DNA of 64,000 bases, taken from NCBI GenBank assembly GCA_002633005.1, contig NMRA01000092.1:235559-299558 (forward strand), in the 5' to 3' direction. Numbering within the stretch: position 1 is the first letter of the stretch; every line of letters starts with the position of its first letter. The notes under the pieces were generated by a model, which searched no databases, was not told where the DNA came from, and worked only from the letters and a program-made list of their open reading frames with translations. This document shows, piece after piece, positions 37,512 to 50,700 of this stretch. Source of the DNA: Phoronis australis. Its lineage: Eukaryota > Phoronida > Phoronidae. The translations under genes were made by a program, and so were the position numbers.

Positions 37512-38509
37512 AAAAATTAAGAAGTTCCTCTCTTTAGTCCCCAGACTCTTGTAAGGTCAAGCACTGCAAACCCACACCTGTGACAGTCACCTGGTGGATC
37601 CCTTCAGTTCTGAAACGGGTTACAATAGACCACGGTGATATTTCTTCAATTTAGGACACAGTTTGGCCGACAAGTGAAACTTTACTTTCTCATTTTTTTA
37701 TTAAAGATATTTTATTGCTCACCAAATGAACTAAATTTTATACTTTTCAGGTCCAGTTTCTGCACCAAGGCTACCATTGGGCAATACTTTGAAAAATAGA
37801 GGACATTCACAACAATGTTAGAACTTGAAAATGAGAACAGGGAAAATTTAGTATAATCATTTTTGTCCGAAATTTGTAAGTTCCTCATGAAGATGGCTGA
37901 GTGCAGCCATACATTAGCTCAAACAGTCCGCTTCACTTTTTTCAGCGCCATCTCTGGAGGAGTGGCATTTTACGAAGATGCATTGACAAGTAAAATTCCA
38001 TGAATTGGAATCAATGTACAAACTCTGGTTCACATGTTTGTCCTAAACAAATGGTCCAGGACAAATTTTCTCCTTCAAACACTGGAAAAGAGGGTAAAAG
38101 TCACAGGGACCCAGCATTTAGAGAACAATTTTTTCACTGAATAACGGGTGTTAAACTGCTTTTCAAAATCCAGGACATTTGTAAGTGACTACTGCTGAAA
38201 AGAGTGTAACTTTCTGCTTGAGCTGGTTGTCTGGGAACAACGTGACAGGAGAAGTAGAGAGCTCTTAGAGATTTAGTCCAGCATCAAAATACTTTCCTAT
38301 AGTTAATGTACACATTCCAAAGTCTAAATTTGTGGTTGCTTAACCATTAGAGTATACCTTTGAACCATCCCAAACTTGACTTACCGGTACCTTTAGTTCA
38401 AAGGTGCAAAATTTGGAGCTTCCGAAAGAAAGAGCAAAACAACCCACTTTAAAAACTTTAAGATGGCTTCACCGAGCACTTCCAGCAGGATGGCTAAGAG
38501 ATAACTAGA

Positions 38510-39440
38510 TCATACTAAAACAAAATCGTACCCTTTCTGAAGCCAGGTTTCCAAGCAGGACACATCAGCAATGTTTATGAAGACTGAGTTGACTAGCTGT
38601 AGAGTAGGTCTTTTTTCCAAGTGAACGGTCCATATATTGACTCGCTGATCAATGGATGTTGACACAACCGTGTGCGCATTAAGAAAAGACACCCCTACAA
38701 ATACAGTATCATTGCAATTTTATAGAGTAAGGGGCAATGCACCGACATATAACTATTGGGTGTAATGACGCTTTCTTGTGACTGTACGACGTGCAAATCA
38801 CAGTTTTTTAACTCGTAATCAGTGATAAACTTCACATTCTTTCAAAGTTACACCTTCTATACCACAATAAACCATTTTTGTGCAACCAATCATGCTGTGT
38901 GAAAATCTGACCAACTTCCATCAATAAGTTTAGTTGTAATGGCACTTGTCAAAAACAACACAACAATGCAGGACATGTCCTTCGGAATATGAAGTACTCC
39001 AAGACCTGGGAGAATAATTTCGGGCACTTTTTATCACATAATTGTACTGAAAATGCTGAGGGCAGAAAAATTTTGTTCAGTAGCCGCATTCACACCTAAA
39101 TCCAGCAACTGGACTCTTTACACATCGTCTAGAGATCGAAAACTGTAGTCACGAATGAAATCATTATGGGACTTTCAAACTAAATGTAAAGAACCAGTAA
39201 ACACATACACCAGGCCCATAATAGCACGTGCCTGGACCTTCTCGCATTTAATTGGCAAAATTAATTATAAGCTCAGCAACTGGATTGTTTTTCCACCCTG
39301 GTACTAACCTGTTATCTGAGTAGCATGAGCCGAAGCAACTGCTGACTGTGCAGAGAGTGACCATCGTCCATCGGTCAGCACAAGCTGAGAGACATGAAGT
39401 GCATTGTCGTCTCCACCGCTGACTACCAGCAGATCACCAT
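38510..39440 (-). CDS. WDR6: Second copy of the last two WDR6 exons (distal copy A)
   Basis: Exon 16' is 39440-39309 and exon 17' is 38694-38510 with the stop. Both keep the same acceptor, donor and phase as the proximal copy, so exon 15 could splice to either set. The exon 16' protein is identical to that of copy B. Exon 17' differs by one residue (Cys for Tyr in IADVSCLETW). This is either an alternative 3' terminus, an unused relic, or a second haplotype placed in tandem by the assembler. Confidence 0.75.
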
Positions 39441-39844
39441 CTGCAACACACAGCAACAACACATCAACATCTGTGATACACAACAACAACAAATCACCGT
39501 CTGTAACATGCAGCAAAAACAGTTGTCGATGTAGAATTCTTTGGGATTAAAAGAAATTATGCTCATCCAATCTTGAAATGTTGAAAAATGAGCCAGCAAT
39601 TCAAGCCACCGGCAACGAGTGCAAGTGCCATTTTCGAATTTACAATGATACGGATGGCCATTCCCAATACACTTGGAGTCGTTGATGGTTTGGATGTCCT
39701 CGTTGATAACAAAAATCGAGTTCTATCATGCTAAGTAATGCTATGAGAGAACATCAATCCAGAAGTCTTCCCTTAAAAATACATTTTCGCATCAGAAAGA
39801 CATACTAATTCAGAGCAGTGCTGCTCATTGGTTAGGGCTCTGTA

Positions 39845-40277
39845 GCCGGTTGCATGAAACGGTCCCAAATAGGGACTCAACTAAGGCCCCTAAGTCTTTT
39901 TGTGTATTCGTGTTTTTATGGACTCACAGATGAAATATGTTTCTATCATTTCATCTTGATTATGAGCTCCCCTTTGATTAATGACATTTTCTAATAATAC
40001 AACTGAAAACCGTACACAAAGTTCATCGAAAATAATTAGGGATTCGGTCCTTAAATTGGGGGTGTTGCATGAAAAGATCCCTAATTATTTTCGATAATAT
40101 TGACAATTCAACACAGAGTTCACTCTCGATATGTATCAAAATTAAAAGTTGACTTAGTCATGAAACTAAAACAATACAAGAAAGGGCAATCGATGTTTTC
40201 ACAAGTCCAAAAATATGCCTTAGGTTTTAGGGAACTTAGTTGAGTCCCAATTTAGGGACTGTATCATGCCACCGGGC
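39845..40277. mobile_element. MITE-like element with GGTTGCATGAAACGGTCCC ends (copy in duplication A)
   Basis: The left terminus reads CCGGTTGCATGAAACGGTCC then AGGGACTCAACTAAG. The right terminus reads CTTAGTTGAGTCCC then GGGACTGTATCATGCCACC, an inverted repeat of about 40 bases. About 430 bases long, non-coding. The equivalent copy in duplication B is at 43595-44033 and an independent, reverse-oriented copy is at 54063-54483. Confidence 0.85.
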
Positions 40278-40449
40278 ACTGGACTCTCAGGTAAGAGTCA
40301 CGCGTTGAAGTACTAGGTACACTAGCAGACAAGACAGATGGGCATTAGCCTCCTGATCCTCTCTGTTAAGTCACAGTTGTGTGGAAGGCAGTTAACAAAG
40401 AAAAACAAGAAGCGAGTGGTAATGACCAAAATGTACTGTCAGCAGCCTC

Positions 40450-40800
40450 CAGGGGCGGATCTACGTTTTCAGTAAGGGGGGGTTTAGGATTCCCGCAAAG
40501 GTCGAACCCTAGGCGCGTGGCGCCGAGAGGGGGGGGGNATACCAAATTTCATGAAAATCCGTTCAGGACTTTTGAAGATACAAAGGTAAGCGTAAAAAAC
40601 TAAAATTGCCACTAGGGGGCACACCGGTAGTCGGATCCGTCCGAAAGTTCGCACATGCCGTCCCATTCATAAACGGAACATATGTGCCAAATTTCATGAA
40701 TGTATGTCAAAGGGTTTTGGAGATAGAGCAGCGGACGCCGGACGGACGGACGGACGGAGATGACGGCATAATGCGTCCACATATAAATATGTGGGCGCAT
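40450..40800. repeat. Repeat-filled junction between the two WDR6 tail copies
   Basis: The first part (40451-40538) is a truncated GGCGGATCTACGTTTTCAGT element ending in a G run and a single N. The second part (40541-40800) is a repeat with CCAAATTTCATGAA twice, ACGGACGGACGGA, then GACGGCATAATGCGTCC and a small palindrome (CCACATATAAATATGTGG). The N inside the G run marks an uncertain join in the assembly exactly between the duplicated copies. Confidence 0.75.
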
Positions 40801-41786
40801 AAAAATTAAGAAGTTCCTCTCTTTAGTCCCCAGACTCTTGTAAGGTCAAGCACTGCAAACCCACACCTGTGACTGCCACCTGGTGGATCCCTTCAGTTCT
40901 GAAACGGGTTACAATAGACCACGGTGATATTTCTTCAATTTAGGACAGTTTGGCCAACAAGTGAAACTTCACTTTCTCATTTTTTATGGAAGATATTTTA
41001 TTGCTCACCAAATGAACTAATGCTTTTCAGGTCCAGTTTCTGCACCAAAGCTACCATTGGGCAATACTTTGAAAAATAGAGACAATGTTAGAACTTGAAA
41101 ATGAGAAAAGGGAAAATTTAGTATAATCATTTTTGTCCGAAATTTGTAAGTTCCTCATCAAGATGGCTGAGTGCATGCAGAATTTACTGAGGACAGCCAC
41201 ACATTAGCTCACACAGTCCGCTTCACTTTTTTCAGCGCCATCTCTGGAGGAGTGGTATTTTACAAAGATGATGCATTGACAAGTAAAATTCCATGAATTG
41301 GAATTAATGTACAAACTCTGGTTCGCATGTTTGTCCTAAATAAATGGTCCAGGACAATGTTTCTCCTTCAAACACTGGAAAAGTCACAGGGATCCAGCAT
41401 TTAGAGAACAATATTTTCCACTGAATAATGGGTGTTAAACTGCTTTTCAAAGGACCATTGTAAGTGACTACTGCTGAAAAGAGTGTAACTTTCTGCTTGA
41501 GCTGGTTGTCTGGGAACAACATGACAGGAGAAGTAGAGAGCTCCTAGAGATCTAGTCCGGCACCAAATACTTTCCTCTCCTATAGTTAATGTACACATTC
41601 CAAAGTCTAAATTTGTGGGTGCTTAACCATTGGAGTATACCTTTGAACCATCTCAAACTTGACTTACCGGTACCTTTAGTTCAAAGGTGCAAAATTTGGA
41701 GCTTCCGAAAGAAAGAGCAAAACAAACCACTTTAAAAAGATGGCTTCACTGAGCACTTCCAGCAGGATGGCTGAGAGATGACTAGA

Positions 41787-44700
41787 TCATACTAAAACAA
41801 AATCGTACCCTTTCTGAAGCCAGGTTTCCAAGTAGGACACATCAGCAATGTTTATGAAGACTGAGTTGACTAGCTGTAGAGTAGGTCTTTTTTCCAAGTG
41901 AACGGTCCATATATTGACTCGCTGATCAATGGATGTTGACACAACCGTGTGCGCATTAAGAAAAGACACCCCTACAAATACAGTATCATTGCAGTTTTAT
42001 AGAATAAGGGGCAATGCACCGACATATAACTATTGGGTGCAATGACACTTTCTTGTGACTGTACGACGTGCAAATCGCAGTTTTTTAACTCGTAATCAGT
42101 GATAAACTTCACATTCTTTCAAAGTTACACCTTCTATACCACAATAAACCATTTTTGTGCAACCAATCATGCTGTGTGAAAATCTGACCAACTTCCAAGT
42201 TTAGTTGTAATGGTGCCTGTCAAAAATGACACAACAATGCATGACATGACCTTTGGAATATGAAGTACTCCAAGACCTGGGAGAATAATTTCGGGCACTT
42301 TTTATTGCATAATTGAACTGAAAATGTTGAGGGCAGAAAAATTTTGTTCAGTAGCCGCATTCACACCTAAATCCAGCAACTGGACTCTTTACACATAGTC
42401 TAGAGATCAAAAACTATAGTCACAAATGAAATCATGGGACCTTCAAACTATATGTAAAGACCCAATGAACACATACCCCAGGCCCATAATTTCACGTGCC
42501 TGGACCTTCTCGCATTTAATTGGCAAAATTATTTATGAGCTCAGCAACTGGATTGTTTTTCCACCCTGGTTCTAACCTGTTATCTGAGTAGCATGAGCTG
42601 AAGCGACTGCTGATTGTGCAGAGAGTGACCATCGTCCATCAGTCAGCACAAGCTGAGAGACATGAAGTGCATTGTCGTCTCCACCGCTGACTACTAACAG
42701 ATCACCATCTGTAACACACAGCAACAACACATCAACATCAGTGATACACAGCAACAACACATCAACATCAGTGACGCACAGCAACAACACATCAACATCT
42801 GTGATACACAGCAACAACACATCAACATCAGTGATATGCAGCAACAACACATCAACATCNTCAGTGATACACAGCAACAACACATCAACATTTATGATAC
42901 ACAGCATCAACACATCAACATCAGTGATACATAGCAACAACACATCAACATTTGTGATACACAGCAACAACACATCAACATCAGTGATACACAGCAACTA
43001 CACATCAACATCTGTGATACACAGCGACAACACATCAACATCTGTGATACACAGCAACAACACATCAACATCAGTGATACACAGCAACAACACATCAACA
43101 TCTGTAATACAGCAACAACAGATCACCGTCTGTAACATGCAGCAAAAACAGTTGTCGATGTAGAATTCTTTGGGATTAAAAGAAATTATGCTCATCCAAT
43201 CTTGAAATGTTGAAAAATGATCCAGCAATTCAAGCCACCGCCAACGAGTACAAGTGCCATTTTCGAATTTACAATGATAGGGATGGCCATCCCCAACACA
43301 CTTGGAGTCGTTGATGGTTTGAATGTCCTTGTTGATAACGGAAATCAACTTCTATCATGCTACGGTAAGTAATACTATGAGAGCATCTTTTTGAGCTTAA
43401 GAGACTTAATTCATCTTCCATTTTTGGAAGACAAACACTGAGGAAATAGTCCTAAATGATGGATGCTGCCATCTATTGGGGTGAAGTTCTTCCTGAAAGA
43501 ACATCAATCCAGAAGTCTTCACTTAAAAATACATTTTCGCATCAGAAAGACATACTAATTCAGAGCAGTGCTGCTCATTGGTTAGGGCTCTGTGGCCGGT
43601 TGCATGAAACAGTCCCAAATAGGGACTCAACTAAGGCCCCTAAGTCTTTTTGAATGTGTATTTGTGTCTTTATGGACTCACAGATGCAATATTTTTCTAT
43701 CATTTCATCTTTATTATGAGCTCCCCTTTGATTATTGACATTTTCTAATAATATAACTAAAAACCGAACACAAAGTTCATCCAAAATAATTAGGGATTCA
43801 GTCCTTAAATTAGGGGTGTTGCATGAAAAGATCCCAAATTATTTTCGATAATATTGACAATTCGACGTAGAGTTCACTCTCCATATGTATCAAAGTTAAA
43901 AGTTGACTTAGTCATGAAACTAAAACAATACAAGAAAGGGCAATCGATGTTTTCACAAGTCCAAAAATACACCTTAGGTTTTAGGGAACTTAGTTGAGTT
44001 CCTACTTTAGGGACTGTATCATGCCACCGGGCACTGGACTCTTAGGTAAGAGTCATGCGTTGAAGTACTAGGTACACTAGCAGACAAGACAGATGAGCAT
44101 TAGCCTCCTGCTCTTCTCTGTTAAGTCACAATTGTGTGGAAGGCAGTTAACAAAGAAAAACAACAAGTGAGTGGTAATGACCAAAATGTACGTACTGTCA
44201 GCAGCCTCAAAGAGCAAATTCAGTCCATAATTGGAAAAATTACAGTACAGACTCAGACTTGTTTAAATATGACCTTAAAATGAGCATCTTTGGTGGTAAC
44301 GGTGATGGTTGTCACAATTTATCACTGCCGTCCTGCTAGGTCACTCATTCATTACTGAAACGGAGAGATTGTAACTGCTCCCTTCGTTAGTCCACTGTTG
44401 TAACCCCAATCAAGATTCTAGATGCGCACCTTCAGTAGACTACCTTAAGTTTACAAAATATAATTCGGAGATTCAGCACACTACCAATTCCCTCTCGTGT
44501 ACCAATGGGTCACAATAACAACAGTGTTCAAATCACTTACTGTGAAGTTTGTTTACAGCCACGCAATTCACACCAGACTGGTGGGCCTTCAAAGTGTACA
44601 GTGGAGTCCACTGTGATCTCGCATCACCATCCTGAGACAGCGGAGAGCAAACATCCCAGAATGCAATATGGCCATCGGTAGCAGCTGAGTACAGCAAAAG

Positions 44701-47700
44701 TGTGTCATCAGCCAGGGTCACATGACCCACACAGAGAACACAGTGGTTGTGAAAGTTGGACCAGGCTGTCAAGGTCAAGGTCTTGCTGGATTCGTGAAAT
44801 GAAAAGAGTCTGGAATGCAAATATTATCGAAACTATTCAATGTCAAACTGCAGCTAAAAGCTAAGGAAAGAATGTAGTTTTCCGAGAGACACGTTCTCAT
44901 TTGAAAACAAAGTATATGCTGTGAAGTGAAAGTTGCAATTACTCTCTACCCACTGACCACACAACATGAGTAGATCATAACCAACAATGACAATAAGTGC
45001 AATTACACGACAACATATTAAACGGACTACTATTATTGCATACCAAAATTATAAACGTCACTGGACTGTCTAGAAAAGCAACATTTTCCCTTGGAACAAG
45101 TCTCTCACATGAAGCTCAAAATACCTCACTTGATGTAGATTAAGCAATTAACACACTGTTTATAGACAAATAAACGTTATGTTTTTGTGAACCAAAGTGC
45201 ATTTCATGACGAGGATAAGCCCTTGCAACACAATCAACCACTATGGCATCTGTGCTGAAGTCAATGCAAAATTTAACAATCTGAATTCAAGATGTCAACC
45301 ATAAAATAAAGATTTCACCACACCTGACCAGCCCATCTGAACAAGCAGCTCCAATGAGGCAGACTTGTTCATCTCCAGAACTTTGGCATCCACCTTCACA
45401 CACCTTTGATGCATAGAAAGCTGTTATTGACATAAAGCGGGTCTCCGGAGTAGTATTAGCATATGAAACTTTCCATGACTTGGACCGTCCATCACTGAGA
45501 CACAGTGTCTTAAGCAACTCACATTTACAGTTTAATGGAAGTGGTGACACGTAACGCTGACTGTTTGTATTGTCCTGAGACTTCCACCAGCTGTCCTCCG
45601 TGTCAAGAGTGACGTGCCAACACTTGAGCTGGGCGCGACCACCTGCAGAGAACAGCAACACGTTGACACTATCATCAGTGACACTGGGCTTTTTGCACAC
45701 AGCAAGGGCACGGACGCTGGATATGTGACTGGACAATGACTTAATGGTGGCCAGGTGACCACTAGAGTCCAACTTGACTATGTTGACGTCTGTGTCTTCG
45801 CTGGCCGTTACACAAACTGATGTGTCACCAAACTGATGGATAAACCTAACGCAGGTTAACTCTCGACCGTGTAGTGCAGGCTGGAACACAACAACAGAAA
45901 TAACTTTCAAAACAAGTGAACTCAAAACTTATTTTCTTTTACATCGACATGTTTACGTCATAATTTCATACAAAGCTACCCACATCATTTCATATCAAAG
46001 ACTGCCGTAAAATAGGGTCAGCACACGTGACAACCATTAACCATGATTATGCCACGTTTAAAGATGAAAATAAATGCACGAAAACAGAGGAATACATACA
46101 GATTATTACATGGCAAAGTCGTTATCCCCCGTATTCTAGAGCCCTCGGGCGGTAATTCTCCACGAGGGCTCTAGATAAGGGAGATAACGACTGACAACAT
46201 GTAATAAACCACATGCTGAATGAGAAACATTGCAATGAATCGATCTACCTTTCTTGACTTGCTTCGGCTTTGTAACTACTTTCTATGTCAGAGGCCCAGG
46301 GTCAGAGGTCGTGACCTTTTAGCAAAAGCCGAGCTATTTTGCCAAATAATGCTTTTAATCAAAACCAATTGAAAATGTATACAAAATAGATTATAAAGTG
46401 AATAAATTAAGGTTTAGCAACTATTATAGCTTATTTCACATTTTATCACGCTAAGCTTCGACCGGGAAAATATCCTCTGCTAAAGTAGGTTACCACTGGT
46501 AACTGAGTACAATGCTCAAGTCAAAGGATCGATACCTGCATTCAAATTGGAGATCGATGATTTACAAGTGAGAGAACATGACAGAAAAATTTCACTGATT
46601 ATGCATCTTATTTTTCATAGCGTATAAATGTCGGTACAATGGCCTTTGTTGAACATGCGTGACGCCAGCCACTGAGTGGTAAAGTCGACAACCTGAAACT
46701 CTTGCAACCTGGGTTCGAAACCGGCCTTGGTTCCCGCCAAAATGTTATCTCACTAGTGAGATAACTAAATGGGTTATTACACGGTTGTATTGGTCATTCG
46801 AGGCTAATATTGTGGTATAAAAGACGTTCTTATAAAATTACCATAACATTGAATACGTAATTTGAGTAAAAACTTGGTATCAGCAAAAAACTGAATAGAC
46901 ATGTTGTCCCACCTACTCACACATATAACTTTTTGTTGCCGGGTGTTACTGACGGTGCACACTTGAACATCCCCAACCTTCACACATGCATACGTTGACC
47001 CTGCGTCACCAGTGCAGAACCCCCATGACCTATGACCTCCGCCACACTCAACTTTGAACAGACTCTGGTTCAATCCAACGCTCCACACAACGAAGAAGGA
47101 CTGAAAAATCAGTGACAATTATATTGCAGAAACTTTGCTGTAAGACAAATAATTTAACAGCAGCCCCCTCTTAAAGACAGAATTCATTAAATGCACGACA
47201 AAGTTGTTGACTGACAATTTTCATATATACTCGCACACACTCTCTGTATATTGGTCCTGCGGATGATCAACAAATATACAGAGTTTGAATGAGTATGTAA
47301 TGAAAATCCTTAAACGACAACATTGAATTTCATGAATTTTGCTGTACGAATCGAGTAAATATCATGCAAATGCAAAACAGACCAACATGAAACAGGACAC
47401 ACAAACACAACATAAATCAAGTGGGTGGTAGTCTAGGAACAATGTGAATAAAAGGACAGTGCACCTATGAAAAGACTGAAAATCTAATTACTTCTTGTTC
47501 TCTGGGTACTTAAAGGGAGACTTCCATGAACTGACTAATGTGACTTTATATGTGACTGAGTATTAGACACCATATAAACATATCTTAAAATTCTCTAGAA
47601 TATACCCACCCACATCAAAACCTCAACACAGAATTGTGTTGTAGACAGGTTAGCCCATGACAGAGTTGAACGACTGAAGAGATGTTGTGACTGAGGAAAT

Positions 47701-50700
47701 CATGGTGGAAGATGAATGTCCATTCCCTCACCATAAGGCTGTCAGGTTAAAGACTCCTAAATATGCTCATCAACAGCATTATTTTTGCTGTCCCACAGTC
47801 AAAATTCATCAGGGTGTGAACAGTCACAGACACATTATTCTACTTACTGTATGGTAGCCCAAAACAAGCATGTCATTTTCTGTAAACTGAAGTCTCTCAA
47901 TCCAGTTAAAGCCTTTAAAAACCTACAATTATAAAACATTAAAATGCTGAAACAACAACAATAAACTTACCAAACTTTTCACAAGGTCACACCTAAAAAT
48001 GAAATAAAATATAAAGCAAAACCTTTGAGACTAAAACATATTCGATGCGTCAATAAATCTTACTAATAACAATGTCAAAAATAGCAAAAAACTTTGGTTC
48101 CTTAGAAATTACCATCGACTCACCTTTGAGGCAGTTTTCAGTTCCAACTGACCATCGGCCAGTATGTACTCCCTGTAATGACCATCGCGTCCGGCTGTGT
48201 AAATTGTGTCACCATGGCAACAGACACATGTAACTCCAGCCTTCCCGTGAATTTTTGGAAAACTTTGAACAGGATTTAAAGCCTGAAAAAAGCAATGTTA
48301 TGAAAGAGAAATGCCGTGAAGTAACCAACACTTGCTTCAGAAAATAAATAACCAAAGAAAAAGAATAAGAGCAATGCAGAGCATTGATAATTATTCAAAA
48401 TGACTGTCCAAATACAAGCCATGGAATCCTCAAAAAGACAAATCTTGTGACGATCCATCGAATTGTTTTGCAAATAGAGAGGCAAATGGGACAAGCAGTT
48501 TCTAATGATACACACTAGGGGGGGGGGGGGTGGGCAACACGCATCAAAACCGTCCAAAATGTCAGTCACCTTCCTTGCTGTAATAAAAATACACCTGCCA
48601 AACTTCGTGAAGATCTACCAAGCCAAGCTAAAACTGTATTAAGGGAGTCAGAAGAAGTATTCAATTGAGAATCATTAGCCTGAATTTCCGGAAAATATGT
48701 TGGTCATTGGTCTCTGGATGCATTGGAATAAGACAAAATCACTTATTGAGAGACGGAATTAGTTGGAAGCAGAAGCCTATGCATCCAACTAATTCGTTTT
48801 TCAGTCAGTGATTTTTTCTTATTCCTGCCTGAATTTCCCTATGCTAAAATTCAGTGCCCCAAATTTCAAATCACATGCATAAATTGAGACTTAAATGCTT
48901 GAAATTAATTATTTTGATTTGCCACTGCCACACTTCTTTTTAAAATAGCGTCACTGCCAATAAGAAAATATTTTTAATTTCAAAAGCTAACTGCAAGCAC
49001 ACAGAGAGACGAATACCACACCTGTAGGTTTCCAGTGTTGTGTTCATGCTTCATCCACGTGTACAAATGGACCGTTCCCCCTCTATCGCCGCACACCATA
49101 TAGACCATGTCAGTGTCAGTGATGCACACAGCAGATGACACCCATCTCTGCTTACACACACGCAAGGTAAAAGTCTGACATAAGTCAAGGACATGGGTAG
49201 TGCCATCTGTTGTCAAGTAGAAAATACCCTGTGGATATTATGATAGAGGATACCATATTGCTTGTACAAGGTCAAAGTTAAACTGACCCATGCCAAAAGT
49301 CAACTTATGTCTCTGTACTTAGACCTCAAGATAAAATAAATGCTTTACTGGCTTCCTTGACTGTCTTATTTCAATTTACATTATTTTACAAGTAAGCTTT
49401 CTGTGTGTACAATGAATCGTACACATATCACACAAACACTTTAAACAACTGCAGCTGAGTTACAGTAAACAAGGCATAGAAACAATCTACAGGTCAGACT
49501 CATAAGTACTTTGAGACACCTCTAAATCCAATGAAATCTGTCAATACCGTGGCAGGAAGTCACATCAAGCCAATACCATTCACAGTCAATTGGCCAGAGT
49601 ACTTATTAATCCCGCCCCAGGATATCACCTTTAACCTAACTACATGAGAAGCAAGTAGAACTGACTACACCTCCCACGTTGCATTGCGTATGTATTGCTT
49701 TCCGCAAGTTTTGGCAGGCGCTTTCATATAAATGTCGCTAACCCGTGTGCGTACCATTTCCATGTGAAAGCAGTCTCATTGTTATGAAAAAGTAATCCAT
49801 ACCATCCAGCCATCAGGTCCAGTCACCAATAGTTCCTTGTTGTTATCACGCATGAAGCAGACGACACTGTAAACTTTACCACAGCATACAGATGCATCCA
49901 CAATGACCCTGTAGTGACCTAAAAAGAAAACATGCCATGCATGCGAAACCACAGTTGTGACTAGATTCACAATACTTGTAGTAAACTGCTCCATTCTTAT
50001 TTGACTTCATTTTCAACTTGGCAATTTTTGATCCACCAACATATTATGTTAATTTTTCCATACAATGATTTTCAAAAATATCCAGCTGTTCTGACGTTAA
50101 CTGAACGCTAATTTACTTGATATTATAACCAAAATGTTCAACTACGAAGAAAGTTTAGACTAATTGGATTTCAGTTGAAAAACGCAACATAGGGTCAGTG
50201 AAAAAATCAAGAAAAACACAAGACCACTTACAACAGTCAAGCAGGACTAATCTGCCTTCAATGTTGCCATACACAATGACTTGACCATCAGCCCAGGTGC
50301 CAATCACACTGTAGGACTGGAACGATGGATGGGAAAAGATGTGGCGCCACCTATTGCTGATGCAGTTGTACTCAAGAAGAGACCTGAAATTAGAGGAATA
50401 GTGCGAGTAACAAACACTACAATTATGACTTAATTACTTTATTCACATAATTATTTTCTAGTATTGCAAAGATTCGGCGACTTGTCACCAACAAAGTCGC
50501 TAAAGAAAAACATCGAATCCAAGCCGATTCCAAGACCGTAAAATCGATTCCTAGGCTAAAATTGATTTTGTGATCTTGCTAAAAATTTGAAAACTCAGAT
50601 AAATAATGTAGAAAATAAATCTGAAACTAAATAAGGCGATCCAGATCCTCTCAAGGATACTATTGTTTCACGAAATGTAGAATATATATAGGTAAATAAA

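Larger units (their letters stand above)
37512..40449. repeat. Tandem duplication, distal copy (A) of the WDR6 3' region
   Basis: Begins AAAAATTAAGAAGTTCCTCT and ends GTCAGCAGCCTC, matching copy B (40801-44208) almost throughout. It contains second versions of the last two WDR6 exons and one inverted-repeat element. It is about 470 bases shorter than B, mostly because it has about two minisatellite units instead of about 14 and lacks a roughly 120-base stretch present in B near 43385-43500. Confidence 0.92.
40801..44208. repeat. Tandem duplication, proximal copy (B) of the WDR6 3' region
   Basis: Matches copy A from AAAAATTAAGAAGTTCC to GTCAGCAGCCTC. It carries the exons used in the WDR6 model given here, the expanded minisatellite and the inverted-repeat element at 43595-44033. 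The copies differ by scattered substitutions and small indels. Confidence 0.92.

Noticed and set aside
42709-43140. CRISPR array
   Set aside because: Units are contiguous and lack unique spacers; the host is an animal and the array is a minisatellite.
42672-43163. 163-codon Ser/Thr/Asn repeat protein on the + strand
   Set aside because: It is the translation of the 30-base minisatellite on the wrong strand, interrupted by an N.
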